DNA of 64,000 nucleotides from Actinomycetes bacterium (GTDB lineage: Bacteria > Actinomycetota > Actinomycetes > Propionibacteriales > Propionibacteriaceae): NCBI GenBank assembly GCA_023392635.1, contig JAEVYS010000037.1, positions 26,617 to 90,616 on the forward strand, read 5' to 3'. Below the pieces are notes generated by a model. The model was not told the DNA's origin and made no database searches. It saw only the letters and a program-made list of their open reading frames with translations. The position numbers and the translations under genes are program-made. Of the stretch, positions 22,312-31,564 are shown in pieces. Positions within the stretch are counted from its first letter, which is position 1; the number at the start of each line of letters is the position of its first letter.

Positions 22312-24099
22312 TCAGCCCGCAGCCGCCTGCGCGTTGACCATGCCGGCGCCGTAGGCGTCGGCGAAGGTGATCGGGTTGGCCGCATCTCCGGGCGTGTAGT
22401 AGTCCAGGTGGCAGTAGCCGCTGGTGCAGGGCCCCGCCGTGGCGCTGGGGCCGTGGTCGGTGGGGTCATTGGGACCGGTGCCGTTGGCCATGTTCGTCCG
22501 CGCCGTTGCCTTCAGTCGGGACAGCAGCGCGTCCGGGCCGAGGCTCGGATGTTGCCCCAGTGTCAGGGCGGCGACACCCGTCGCGTTCGGCGCGGACATC
22601 GAGGTGCCCTGGAGCCAGCCGAACGCCGAACCGGTGACCTTGAAGCAGCTGAACGTGAGGGTGCTGGCCAGCGACGGGTCCTGGCAGATCTCCCCATTCC
22701 CGGTCAACGCACCGAGCTCGCCCCAACCGCCGTACAGCACGTCCTCGTTTCCGACGTCGTAGCGCGGGATACCCATCTTGCGGGCGCCGCCCGGCGCGGC
22801 GATGTCGATCCGCCCGCCGTAGTTGGAGTAGTAGGCCAGCTGGTCGGTGGCGCCCTCGACCGGCTTGGAGTTGAGATGCGCCAGGACTGCTGGACTGCTC
22901 GGTGACCCGTTGGCGTTGTTCGTTGCCGACACCATGATGACGCCGGGCACGCCCGCGGGGGTCTCCAGCAGACCGCGGAGGTCGTTGTTCGCAACAGTGT
23001 CGCCGGGGATGATCGTGATGATGCCTTCGTCGGTGTTGGCGACCTGGCCGACACCCTGCATCGGGACGCCGCCGACCATCGTGTTCACCCGGTTGATGCG
23101 CACGTGCTCGTTACCGGCGGAGGCGATGATCGCCGTGCCCTTCGCACGGCAGTAGTTGGTGGCGTCGACCCACATCATGTAGTCCTCGTCGTCCACACCG
23201 GGTGCGTCGTATCCGCCGAGCGACATGTTGATCAGGTCCGCACCGGCGTTGCAGGCCCGGATCATTCCATCGACGATCCAGCTGGTCAGCCCGCCGCCGA
23301 GAGTGGTCGACAGGACCTTGTAGCCCGAGATCGTCACCTTCGGGGCGACGCCGTTGCTGGCGAACCCGTTCAACGCACCGGCGATGCGACTGGCCACCCA
23401 CGTGCCGTGACCTTCCGTGTCCTCCGAGCTGCAGTCCTTCTGGCCGAGCGGTCCGAACTGCCGGGTCAGCAGGTTGCACGGGATCGTATTGGTCGAGTTC
23501 TGGTTGTCGTAGTTCGGCAGCAACTCCTTGTGGGAGCCCTGAACCCCGGTATCGAGCACCGCGACCTTGATGCCCGCACCGCTCGCGCCGGCTACCCGGG
23601 CGCCTCGAGCACCGTTGGCGTCGTCGTCCCACTGCCAGACGCCGGGCGCGTTCTCGTTGAGGAACGGCCCGGTGGCGTCGTGCCACGGGTCGAACAGCGC
23701 CGAAGCGCCGGGACGGCCGAGTGCCGGGGTGTTGCTGCCGGTTGCGCCACCGGCATCAGTGAGGCGGATCCTGATCATCCGGTCGGTCCACACGGCAGCA
23801 ACCCTGCTGTTGCCCTTCAGCCTGGTGAGGAACGTCGCGGAATCGGACCTGACGGCGAGCCGGCTGGTCTTGGAGAGGTCAGTGAGCACCTCACCGCCGG
23901 CGGCAGCGACGGCGGCGTACATGTCGGCACGGCTGGTGGCCTTGTCGAACCTGACGACGGAGACGCCGAGAGTGTTCTGCGGGGCGGCTTTCACTGGTTT
24001 GGCTGCGCTCGCGACCGGCGCCGCGCTGGCCACGAGGCCCGCTGTCGTCAATGTCACACAGACGAGTGCGGCCATCAACGGGTGTCTGGTTCGTATCAC
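22312..24099 (-). CDS. secreted subtilisin-family (S8) serine protease
   Basis: A 595-residue preproprotein. The signal peptide is MIRTRHPLMAALVCVTLTTA to about residue 32 (Ala-Ser-Ala cleavage), followed by an inhibitor-I9-like propeptide to about 140. The catalytic triad is complete: Asp183 in KVAVLDTGVQGSH, His231 in GHGTWVASRIAG and Ser502 in GTSMSAPNATG, with oxyanion Asn330 in ASAGN. Several Cys pairs suggest disulfides. No cell-wall anchor or membrane helix follows, so the enzyme should be released. Monocistronic, ending at the shared terminator hairpin. Confidence 0.95.
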   Translation of the reverse strand: MIRTRHPLMAALVCVTLTTAGLVASAAPVASAAKPVKAAPQNTLGVSVVRFDKATSRADMYAAVAAAGGEVLTDLSKTSRLAVRSDSATFLTRLKGNSRVAAVWTDRMIRIRLTDAGGATGSNTPALGRPGASALFDPWHDATGPFLNENAPGVWQWDDDANGARGARVAGASGAGIKVAVLDTGVQGSHKELLPNYDNQNSTNTIPCNLLTRQFGPLGQKDCSSEDTEGHGTWVASRIAGALNGFASNGVAPKVTISGYKVLSTTLGGGLTSWIVDGMIRACNAGADLINMSLGGYDAPGVDDEDYMMWVDATNYCRAKGTAIIASAGNEHVRINRVNTMVGGVPMQGVGQVANTDEGIITIIPGDTVANNDLRGLLETPAGVPGVIMVSATNNANGSPSSPAVLAHLNSKPVEGATDQLAYYSNYGGRIDIAAPGGARKMGIPRYDVGNEDVLYGGWGELGALTGNGEICQDPSLASTLTFSCFKVTGSAFGWLQGTSMSAPNATGVAALTLGQHPSLGPDALLSRLKATARTNMANGTGPNDPTDHGPSATAGPCTSGYCHLDYYTPGDAANPITFADAYGAGMVNAQAAAG

Positions 24100-24271
24100 T
24101 GTGGACCTCCGTCATCCTGGTGGATCCGTCGTGCCCCCGTCCGAGGCATGATCCGGACGGTTGCGCACGCTACGCCCACAAGCCAGGGGCGGGCCATTGG
24201 TAGGAAGGTCCACAGCGCTGGTTCGAGGGGACTTCCGGGTGGGGGGCCGAGCGCGGATGGCCCGGGGTGGG

Positions 24272-24979
24272 TCACTCCGCCGTGAGTGCGTGTGGTGAGG
24301 GGCTTCTTCGCAGGTACAGCCACGCGATGAGGCCGCAGGCGACCCCGTTCACGGCCCCCCAGACGACGTCGGTGGGGTGGTGCATCCCGAGGTAGATCCG
24401 TGACCACGCCAGCACCACCAGGTAGCAGCCGGTGATGAGCACAACCACGATCCGGGCCGCCAGGCTCTGGATCCGGTACCAGAGGAACAGGACCACCACG
24501 AGCAGCTGGGCGAGCGTGGCTCCCATGTGCCCGCTCGGGAAGCTGGCGGTGGGTTGGCCGATGTCGAGGTGCTCGACGGCGGGTCGGGGTCGGGCGATCA
24601 GCGTCGACGTGACGATGTGAACGAAGATGTGCAGGTTGAGCGCGATCACGGGCAGCGTCGCGAGCCACCATTGCCGTGACATCGCCCAGAGCAGGAGTGT
24701 CGCCAGCACACAGATCACGGCGTTGCCGGTCACACCACCGATGGCGGAGGCGAGTCGTGCCACCTCGTCGAGCCATGCCGTCCGGCCTGACTGGAGGAGG
24801 ACGTTCAGTTGGTCCTCCCCGGTCAGTGCCGACAGGGGTTCGATGAGGAACCGGCCAACGAGGAGCCCGACCGCGAGCAGTGCGACCGCGGGCAGGACCC
24901 CTCTGACCAGGAGATCTCGCGCGGCCGCGCGGAGCGCGGGCGGCGAGCCGTCGTCACGGTAGCGGGCTAGCGTCGTCAT
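24272..24979 (-). CDS. PAP2-family phosphatase
   Basis: A 235-residue membrane phosphatase. PAP2 motifs: STLIARPRP (Lys/Ile-x6-Arg-Pro type, the first residue altered), FPSGHMGAT and SRIYLGMHHPTDVVWG. About five to six helices. It should remove phosphate from a lipid such as phosphatidic acid, phosphatidylglycerophosphate or undecaprenyl pyrophosphate at the outer face of the membrane. Its ATG overlaps the stop of the lipid kinase gene (ATGA), so the pair is co-translated. Confidence 0.9.
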   Translation of the reverse strand: MTTLARYRDDGSPPALRAAARDLLVRGVLPAVALLAVGLLVGRFLIEPLSALTGEDQLNVLLQSGRTAWLDEVARLASAIGGVTGNAVICVLATLLLWAMSRQWWLATLPVIALNLHIFVHIVTSTLIARPRPAVEHLDIGQPTASFPSGHMGATLAQLLVVVLFLWYRIQSLAARIVVVLITGCYLVVLAWSRIYLGMHHPTDVVWGAVNGVACGLIAWLYLRRSPSPHALTAE

Positions 24980-26040
24980 GCGGCGGAGGCTCCCCCCTCG
25001 ATGGCGGGCACTCGCACGACGAGAGCGCCGGGAACGATGCGGGCCAGCATGTGCCGGCGTTCGCCCACCGCTTCCCCGTCGAGTTCGGCCCCGACGGGCC
25101 GGCTGGTGTCCAGTTCGAAGGTGGTCCCCGCCAGGTGCCGTACCGCTTTCCGTGCGCTACCGCGGCTCGTGAGGATGTCCTTCGCAACGTCGACCCAGCC
25201 GAAGAAGCCGCGCGGGGCCACCACCACCAGGTTGAGTTCACCGTCGTCCAGGCGGGCCTCGGGCAGCAGTTCCACGCCCCCGGTCAGCGTGCCGCAATTG
25301 CCCACCACCACCATCCGGCCCCTGCGGCTGCGTGCGTGCTCCCCTCGAGTGGTGACTGCCACCCCGAACCCGGGGTTGAACAGGGCCTTCGCGCCGGAGA
25401 GCAGGTACGCGGGCCAGCCCACGGCATCCTTGATGGTCTCGTTCGCGTCGCCGATCATGGTCGCGTCCATGCCCATCCCCGCCATGACCACGAAGGTCTC
25501 CTCGGCGCCGCCGTCCCACGACACCGCCCCGGCATCGATGGGGCGGTCCCTGCCGGTGAGGACGACGTCCAGCGCGGCATCGAGGTCATCGACGGGGAGT
25601 TCCAGGTTGCGCGCGAGGAGGTTGCCGGTGCCGCCCGGGAGGAGGCCGAGTGGCACCCCGGTCCCCACCAGTGCACTCGCCACGCTCCGTACGGTCCCGT
25701 CTCCACCCAGCGAACAGACGAGGGACGCGCCGTCGCTGAGTGCCTGTCTGGCCTGGCCGGCGCCGGGGTCCTCCTTGCTGGTCTCGTACCAGCGGACGTC
25801 GGTCGCGCCTGCCGCCGCGCAGCCACCGGTGATCTGTGACCGGATCGCGGCGAGGTCGCTGAACTTCGAGGGGTTGACCACGATGGCCAGCCTCCCCAGG
25901 CGCGGCCCTGGCTCGGTCTCGGCCGCGTCGTCAGCACCGATCCGGCCCGGGACGCCTGGGCCGGGCCGAGAAGTGTCGACGGGCGTGGCGTCGTCGTCCT
26001 GCCGGCGCTTCGCTTCGTCCCGAGATGTGGTCGTGGTCAT
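24976..26040 (-). CDS. diacylglycerol-kinase-family lipid kinase
   Basis: A 354-residue DAGK-catalytic protein. Residues 50-150 carry LAIVVNPSKFSDLAAIR, the nucleotide site SLGGDGTVRSVASALVGTG and LGLLPGGTGNLLARNLELP. The C-terminal YegS-like domain ends with the ELDTSRPVGAELDGE region. The first 45 residues are a charged, probably disordered tail. It phosphorylates diacylglycerol or a related lipid (YegS/DgkB group). ATG 26040 was chosen; upstream codons lack support. Followed without gap by a PAP2 phosphatase and preceded by another one. Confidence 0.9.
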   Translation of the reverse strand: MTTTTSRDEAKRRQDDDATPVDTSRPGPGVPGRIGADDAAETEPGPRLGRLAIVVNPSKFSDLAAIRSQITGGCAAAGATDVRWYETSKEDPGAGQARQALSDGASLVCSLGGDGTVRSVASALVGTGVPLGLLPGGTGNLLARNLELPVDDLDAALDVVLTGRDRPIDAGAVSWDGGAEETFVVMAGMGMDATMIGDANETIKDAVGWPAYLLSGAKALFNPGFGVAVTTRGEHARSRRGRMVVVGNCGTLTGGVELLPEARLDDGELNLVVVAPRGFFGWVDVAKDILTSRGSARKAVRHLAGTTFELDTSRPVGAELDGEAVGERRHMLARIVPGALVVRVPAIEGGASAA

Positions 26041-26119
26041 GGTCCCCCCTTCTGACCACCTCGTGATACCCGGCGGGGTCCCAACGTGACGACCGATCGC
26101 AGGAGTACTGAGCTCCCGA

Positions 26120-26950
26120 TCAGGCTTCGTCCGCTTCCGGCCGGCCGGCGCCGGGCGACGCGGGCGGGGCGTCCGGTTCGATGGCCTTCTCCGGTGGCTG
26201 GTCGGGGACGCCGCCGCGGGTCGCGATGCCACGGTCGCGACGGTCGAGCCGTAGCAGGACGCGGTGGACGGTGATCAACAGGGCGAGCCACGCCAGGCCG
26301 AACACCCACCCGAACATGACGTCGGTGATCCAGTGGTGGCCCAGGTAGACACGGCTGAGGCCCATCGCCGCCGCCCAGAGTGCGCCGAGCGCCGGAGCGA
26401 GAACGCGCACCCAGGCGCTCTCGGACAACCACCATGCCAGGTAGGCCAGCATCAGGGCGATGACGGTGCTGTTCAGGGTGTGGCCCGAGGGGAAGGAGGG
26501 CGCATACTCGTACGGCGGTACGGCGAGCGCGAACGGCGGCCGCGCCCTGCCCACGACCGTCTTGCCGACGGCGGTGAAGAGCAGCGAGCCGGCGGCCGCG
26601 ATGCCCATCAGCAGCAGGATCGAGCGGCGGCGCCATCGCACCCACAACACGGCGGTGAGCGTGAGGGTGATGAAGACCATGGACGGTGTGCCGCCCAGGT
26701 TGGTGAAGGCCGTCACCCAGCGCTCGGCGGCGGGCGTACGCAGCGAGACGGCGAGGTCCAGCGCAGGGCGGTCGAGGCCGCTGACGCCGTTGGAATTGGC
26801 CACTGCCTCGTACACATCCGCACTGGCGGTGATGAGGACGGCGAACACCGCGGCGCCCACAACGCCCGTCGCCAGCAGGGCCGCATGGGTACCGACGAAC
26901 TTGCGCAGGCCGCGAACGGGGGTGACGATCGGCTTCTCCAGTGATGACAT
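26120..26950 (-). CDS. second PAP2-family phosphatase
   Basis: A 276-residue membrane protein with full PAP2 signature: GKTVVGRARPP (Lys-x6-Arg-Pro), FPSGHTLNST and SRVYLGHHWITDVMFG. Six helices, a short cytoplasmic N-terminus and an acidic/Pro-rich C-terminal tail after about residue 240. It precedes the lipid kinase on the same strand by 79 bases, so three lipid-phosphate genes may be one operon. The two PAP2 proteins are diverged and may face different substrates. Confidence 0.92.
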   Translation of the reverse strand: MSSLEKPIVTPVRGLRKFVGTHAALLATGVVGAAVFAVLITASADVYEAVANSNGVSGLDRPALDLAVSLRTPAAERWVTAFTNLGGTPSMVFITLTLTAVLWVRWRRRSILLLMGIAAAGSLLFTAVGKTVVGRARPPFALAVPPYEYAPSFPSGHTLNSTVIALMLAYLAWWLSESAWVRVLAPALGALWAAAMGLSRVYLGHHWITDVMFGWVFGLAWLALLITVHRVLLRLDRRDRGIATRGGVPDQPPEKAIEPDAPPASPGAGRPEADEA

Positions 26951-27064
26951 GAGCTGGCTTTCCCTACAGAGTCGGACGACCTCAGATACCCCGTCGGGGC
27001 GGTGCGGACGCCGTCGCCGGCGGGGAAGTCGTGGGCGATCGCCCGCCGTGGGCGGTGGTGCCGG

Positions 27065-29206
27065 TCAGCGCACGGCCACCGTGGCCTGCAGCGGGGTGTC
27101 CTCGCTGGATGTGCCCAGACAAAGCGTGTACTCGCCCGGCCGCACCACGAACGCGCGGGAGGCCTGGTCCCAGACGCCCAGTGGATGGTTCGTCGCGGAC
27201 GGGTCGACGTCGATGCTGACCACTTCGGACGCGCCGGGCTCGAGATGCACCTTCGCGAAGCCGATCAGACGCTTGGGTGGCTGCCCTGCGTGCGGGATGC
27301 CCACGTAGAGCTGCACGACCTCGGCGCCGCTCCGCTCGCCGCGATTCGTCACCGTCACCGACGCAGTGATCGGTCCTTCGCCGGGCGACCAGGCGGGTGT
27401 GCTGACGAAGCCGGACAACTCGAAACGGGTGTAGGACAGCCCGAAGCCGAAGGGGAACAGCGGTGCGATCCCCTGGGACTGGAACCACCGGTAGCCCATG
27501 TTCAGGCCTTCGCTGTAGGTGATCGTCGGCCAGCCTTCGCCCTCGTCGACGCCGGGGTAGCGTTCCGGGTGGCCGTGCAGGACGGAGTCGGCCTCGTCGG
27601 CCATGTAGGTGGTGGGCACCTTCCCCGACGGGTTCACCACGCCGAACAGCAGGTCGGCGACGACGTGGCCGTCCTCGCTGCCCTGGTTCCAGACCTCCAG
27701 GACGGCCGGTGCCTTGTCCAGCCATGGCATGAGCACCGGGGTCGAGCACTTCAGGACGACGACGGTCTGGGGGTTGACTCCGAGGAGGGCGTCGAGCATC
27801 TCGTTCTGGTGGTGCATCAGGTTCGCATCCGGCAGGTCGGCGCCCTCGGTGGCGACGAGCCCGGCCATCAGGACCACAACGGCAGCGTCGGCGGCCGCGG
27901 CCCGGGCCTCGTCCAGGTTCGACAGGTCGCGGGCGACGGTCACCTTCGACACGGTGGCTGTTCCACCCAGGTCGCTGATCACGTCCTGGAGGCCGTCGAC
28001 CGGTGGCACGGTGTAGAGCGGAATGACCTTGGACGATCCGCCCCCGCCCTGGCAGGCGTCGTCCACGAATTCGGACTGGCCGATGACCAGGATGCGGCCG
28101 GCATCGGGGGACAGGGGGAGGAGACTGTCCCGGTTCTTCAGCAGGATCGCCATCTGGGCGCCGATGCGGCGGGCGATGGCACCGTGGGCCTGCGCGTCGA
28201 TCTCGCCGGGGGCGTAGGGGCGCTCGAACTGGCCGAAGCGGAACATCTGGGTGAACCGGCGCACCAGCGCCCGGTCGATGACCTGCATCTCCAGGCTGGT
28301 GTCGTTGAGGGCGTTGGTGATCGTGGTCTCGTTGAGCCACTTCGCGTCCGGCATCTCCAGGTCCATGCCCGCGTTGAGTGATGCGGCGGCGGACCGACAC
28401 GACCAGAAGTCGGACTGGACGTAGCCCTCGAAGCCCCACTCCTTGCGAAGGATGTCGGTGAGCACATACCGGTTCTCGGTGGCGTAGACGCCGCGCACGC
28501 GGTTGTAGGAACTCATGACTGCCGCGATGTCGGCGTCCTTGACGAGCATCTCGAACGGCAGCAGGTACAGTTCGCGAAGCACGTTCTCCTCGACCTCGAC
28601 TGAGGTGCGGAACCGCTCGGTCTCCTGGTCGTTGACGATGTAGTGCTTCGCCATGGCGATCACATGATGCGCCTGGATGGCCCTGGTGACCTGGACGCCC
28701 ATCACGCCGGAGAGGTACGGGTCCTCGGAGAAGTACTCGAAGTTGCGTCCGGCGATGGCGGAACGATGCAGGCAGACGCCGGGACCTTCGAGCACGTGCT
28801 GGCCGAGGGTGGCGGCTTCCGAGCCGATGATGTCGCCGTAGGCGTGGGCCACCTCGGGGTCGAAGGAGGCGGCGACCCCGATGGCCATGGGCAGGCAGGT
28901 GGCCGGCGGGCTGGGGGTGCCGTCGCCCATGCCGACCCCGACCGGGCCGTTGGTGACACGGAGGCGGGGGATACCGAGTTCATCGATCGCCTTCACGTGG
29001 CGCTCGACCCGGATCTGGGCCGCGAGCTGTTCCATCTCCTCAGCGGTGGTGGCCTTGCTGGACAGCGCGTAGATGTCGATCGTCTCCATGTTGCCGTGGA
29101 GCTGCTGGATCTTCTGCTCCAGTGACATCGCCGACACCAGGAGTTCGGCGCGCTCGCGCGGCGGCTTCGTGGTGTCCTGCCAGGGAAGCGTCCCGAGCGC
29201 ATTCAT
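27065..29206 (-). CDS. GH3-family beta-glycosidase
   Basis: A 713-residue glycoside hydrolase family 3 enzyme. The N-terminal barrel has GPVGVGMGDG, AKHYIVND (Lys187-His188 substrate site) and the nucleophile Asp266 in VQSDFWSCRSA. The C-terminal sandwich domain spans about 330-570 (VVVLMAGLVATEG, then VEVWNQGSEDG) and a fibronectin-III-like domain closes the protein (SVTVTNRGERSG to PSATNHPLGVW). No signal peptide, so it is intracellular and acts on imported sugars. ATG 29206 has GGGAG upstream; the longer frame is unsupported. Divergent from a GPH-family symporter that probably imports its substrate. Beta-glucosidase is likely, but xylosidase or other specificity cannot be excluded. Confidence 0.9.
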   Translation of the reverse strand: MNALGTLPWQDTTKPPRERAELLVSAMSLEQKIQQLHGNMETIDIYALSSKATTAEEMEQLAAQIRVERHVKAIDELGIPRLRVTNGPVGVGMGDGTPSPPATCLPMAIGVAASFDPEVAHAYGDIIGSEAATLGQHVLEGPGVCLHRSAIAGRNFEYFSEDPYLSGVMGVQVTRAIQAHHVIAMAKHYIVNDQETERFRTSVEVEENVLRELYLLPFEMLVKDADIAAVMSSYNRVRGVYATENRYVLTDILRKEWGFEGYVQSDFWSCRSAAASLNAGMDLEMPDAKWLNETTITNALNDTSLEMQVIDRALVRRFTQMFRFGQFERPYAPGEIDAQAHGAIARRIGAQMAILLKNRDSLLPLSPDAGRILVIGQSEFVDDACQGGGGSSKVIPLYTVPPVDGLQDVISDLGGTATVSKVTVARDLSNLDEARAAAADAAVVVLMAGLVATEGADLPDANLMHHQNEMLDALLGVNPQTVVVLKCSTPVLMPWLDKAPAVLEVWNQGSEDGHVVADLLFGVVNPSGKVPTTYMADEADSVLHGHPERYPGVDEGEGWPTITYSEGLNMGYRWFQSQGIAPLFPFGFGLSYTRFELSGFVSTPAWSPGEGPITASVTVTNRGERSGAEVVQLYVGIPHAGQPPKRLIGFAKVHLEPGASEVVSIDVDPSATNHPLGVWDQASRAFVVRPGEYTLCLGTSSEDTPLQATVAVR

Positions 29207-29260
29207 GTTGTCTCCCAGCGGAATGGTCCTGGGACACACAGTCGTCGTGCCCGGGGCCCT

Positions 29261-29289
29261 CCGGCAATGGTTTGCCAGATATTGTCCGG
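29261..29289. promoter_or_regulatory. imperfect dyad in the GH3/symporter divergent promoter
   Basis: CCGGCAAT (29261-29268) and ATTGTCCGG (29281-29289) form an imperfect inverted repeat midway between the divergent glycosidase and symporter starts, a plausible site for a sugar-responsive repressor. No regulator gene is adjacent. Confidence 0.4.
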
Positions 29290-29420
29290 CGACACCGGGG
29301 AGCGGCTGCGCCTGCGCCCCTTCCCCGAGGAAACACCTGGCAACGAGGGTCCGCCGGGGACGCCTGGTTCTTACAGTCGAGGTGAGCTCAGAGGTAGCTC
29401 CGATAGCCAAAGGAACTCCA

Positions 29421-30887
29421 GTGTCGATTTCCGCTCTTCCCAATCCCGCAACGGGCGCAGCCGCGCCAGCAGGGTCGCGGCTCACCGTCAACCCGTTCGG
29501 CCTGCGCGACAAGCTCGGTTATGCGTTTGGTGACCTGGGCAACGACTTCTCGTTCATCCTCGCCGCATCGTTCCTCATGATCTTCTACACCAACGTGCTG
29601 GGCATCAGCGCAGCCCTGGTGGGCACGATCATGATGCTGGTCCGCCTGTTCGACGCGTTCATCGACGTCGCGGTCGGCCGAATGGTCGACCGGTCGAAGA
29701 TCGGCCCGAACGGTCGTTTCCGTCCGTGGATCGCGCGGTTCGGCATCCCGGTGGCCATCGCGTCCGCACTGATGTACTTCTACGGCGCTGCCGGGTTCAG
29801 CGATACCGGCAAGATCGTGTACGTCTCCGTGACCTACCTGCTGTGGAGCGTGCTGTACTCCACGGTCAACATCCCCTACGGGTCGATGGCTGCGGTCATC
29901 TCCTCCGACCCGACGCACCGCTCGTCCCTGTCGGTGTTCCGCACCTTCGGCGCCTTCGTCGCGAACCTGCTGATCTCGTTCACGGTGCCCTTGTTCATCT
30001 TCGCCAAGGACGCGGCGGGCAAGACCCAGGTCGTCCCGCAGTCGTTCTTCTACATCGCCTTCGTGTGCGCGGTGCTGTCGATCATCTCCTACTTCGGCTG
30101 CTTCACGCTCTCCACCGAGCGCGTGCAGGTCGTCAAGCCGAGGTCGGAGACCCTGGGGATGGGCAGGACGCTCGCGAACCTGGTGAGGAACCGGGCCATG
30201 CTCTCGATCATCGTCGGCGCACTGCTCCTGCTCATCGCCACCATGCTGGTTGGCGCGATGACGTCCTACCTGTGGGCGATCTACTTCAACAACGGTGCCC
30301 TCCAGAGCCTCGCTGTGACCCTGTCGCTGCTGCCCACGCTCCTGTTGCTGCCGTTCGCCACCAACCTGTCCCGCCGCTTCGGCAAGCGCGAGATCTCGAT
30401 CGTCGGTGTCGGCGCGGCCGCGGTGATCTACATCGTGCTGAGCTTCCTTCCGCTGCAACGCTCCCCGTGGGTGTTCATCGTCGCAGTCATCGTCGCCGGC
30501 ATCGGGCTGGGCATCTTCAACATGCTGATCTGGGCCTTCATCACCGACGTCATCGACTACCAGGAGGTCATCGCCGGCCAGCGTGATGACGGCGTCGTCT
30601 ACTCGGTGTACTCGTGGGCCCGCAAGGTCGGTCAGGCTCTCGCTGCCGGTCTGGGTGGCTGGGCGCTGGGGTGGGTCGGCTACAAAGCCGGCACCACCGC
30701 GCAGTCCGACGCCACCGTGAACGGCATCTACCTGCTGTCCACCCTGGTCCCGGGCGTCCTCTACGCCCTGGTCGCCCTCGTCCTGCTCGTGTGGTACCCG
30801 CTGAGCAAGAAGGTCGTGCTGCAGAACACCGAAGACCTCAACAGGCGCCACCAGGCACTGGCGATGGCCGCCACCGAGAACCACTGA
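29421..30887 (+). CDS. GPH-family (MelB-like) glycoside:cation symporter
   Basis: A 488-residue protein with twelve predicted helices. GPH hallmarks: LRDKLGYAFGDLGNDFSFIL in helix 1, MLVRLFDAFIDVAVGRMVDR in helix 2 and QRDDGVVYSVYSWARKVGQA in the second half. It imports glycosides with Na+ or H+. GTG 29421 has AAAGGAA upstream; the longer frame runs into the divergent promoter. It pairs with the intracellular GH3 enzyme and precedes a cytidylate-kinase-like gene by 32 bases, in likely operon arrangement. Confidence 0.92.
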   Translation: MSISALPNPATGAAAPAGSRLTVNPFGLRDKLGYAFGDLGNDFSFILAASFLMIFYTNVLGISAALVGTIMMLVRLFDAFIDVAVGRMVDRSKIGPNGRFRPWIARFGIPVAIASALMYFYGAAGFSDTGKIVYVSVTYLLWSVLYSTVNIPYGSMAAVISSDPTHRSSLSVFRTFGAFVANLLISFTVPLFIFAKDAAGKTQVVPQSFFYIAFVCAVLSIISYFGCFTLSTERVQVVKPRSETLGMGRTLANLVRNRAMLSIIVGALLLLIATMLVGAMTSYLWAIYFNNGALQSLAVTLSLLPTLLLLPFATNLSRRFGKREISIVGVGAAAVIYIVLSFLPLQRSPWVFIVAVIVAGIGLGIFNMLIWAFITDVIDYQEVIAGQRDDGVVYSVYSWARKVGQALAAGLGGWALGWVGYKAGTTAQSDATVNGIYLLSTLVPGVLYALVALVLLVWYPLSKKVVLQNTEDLNRRHQALAMAATENH

Positions 30888-30919
30888 CACCGGCGTCGAA
30901 ACGAAGGAGACGAACTCCC

Positions 30920-31537
30920 ATGACGAACTCAGAACGGCCCCAGGTCATCACCCTCTGGGAGCTCTATGGATGCGGGATGGAACAGATCGCGACCAAGGTC
31001 GCGGAGGAACTCGCACTGACCCTCCACGGCCAGGCGTTCTCGAGTGAGCAGATCGAGGCTTCGATGGCGGAGCGGGAACGGGAGGGCGCCTTCGGACGGT
31101 TCCTCCGCAGCCTGTCCCCCGCCGCGATCCCGACCAGCAGCGCCGGCGACGTGGTGATCGAGCAGGCCCGGACCGTGGAGGACACCGCACGGCAGGTGAC
31201 CGCCGAGGTCAACGCCTTCGCCGATCAGGGCGGTGTGATCCTGGGCCGCAACGGCGCCTTCCTGCTGCACGAACGACCCGGTGCCCTGCACGTCAAGCTC
31301 GTGGGCCAGGCCGATGCCCGGGTGACCCGGGCCGCCGGGATCTTCGGGATCTCGGAGGAGCGATCGGCCAGACGGCAGCCGCTGGAGGACGACTTCCGAC
31401 GCGAACTCTCCCTCCAGATCTTCCGGTTCGATCCGGTGGGCGACGACTACTACGACCTGGTCATCGACAGCACCCGGTTCACCGATGACCAGGTCGTCGC
31501 CCTGATCGTGGCGGCCGCGCGCGCTCGAGCCGCCTGA
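30920..31537 (+). CDS. cytidylate-kinase-like family protein
   Basis: A 205-residue protein of the cytidylate-kinase-like family (Pfam Cytidylate_kin2 type). It opens VITLWELYGCGMEQIATKVA in place of the usual Gly-Ser-Gly-Gly-x-Gly-Lys P-loop: the site reads YGCGMEQIA, so a classic Walker A Lys is missing. GGVILGRNGAFLLHERPGAL corresponds to the NMP-binding region and the C-terminus reads YYDLVIDSTRFTDDQVVALI. Family members are often linked to transport or sugar genes; true kinase activity is unproven. ATG 30920 has GAAGGAGA upstream. Confidence 0.85.
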   Translation: MTNSERPQVITLWELYGCGMEQIATKVAEELALTLHGQAFSSEQIEASMAEREREGAFGRFLRSLSPAAIPTSSAGDVVIEQARTVEDTARQVTAEVNAFADQGGVILGRNGAFLLHERPGALHVKLVGQADARVTRAAGIFGISEERSARRQPLEDDFRRELSLQIFRFDPVGDDYYDLVIDSTRFTDDQVVALIVAAARARAA

Positions 31538-31564
31538 GGGCCACCCTCGGAGCAGGCTGCAGGA

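Noticed and set aside
26982..28439. Minus-strand frame of 485 codons inside the glycosidase gene
   Set aside because: Arg/Pro/Gly-rich shadow in another frame of the GH3 gene.
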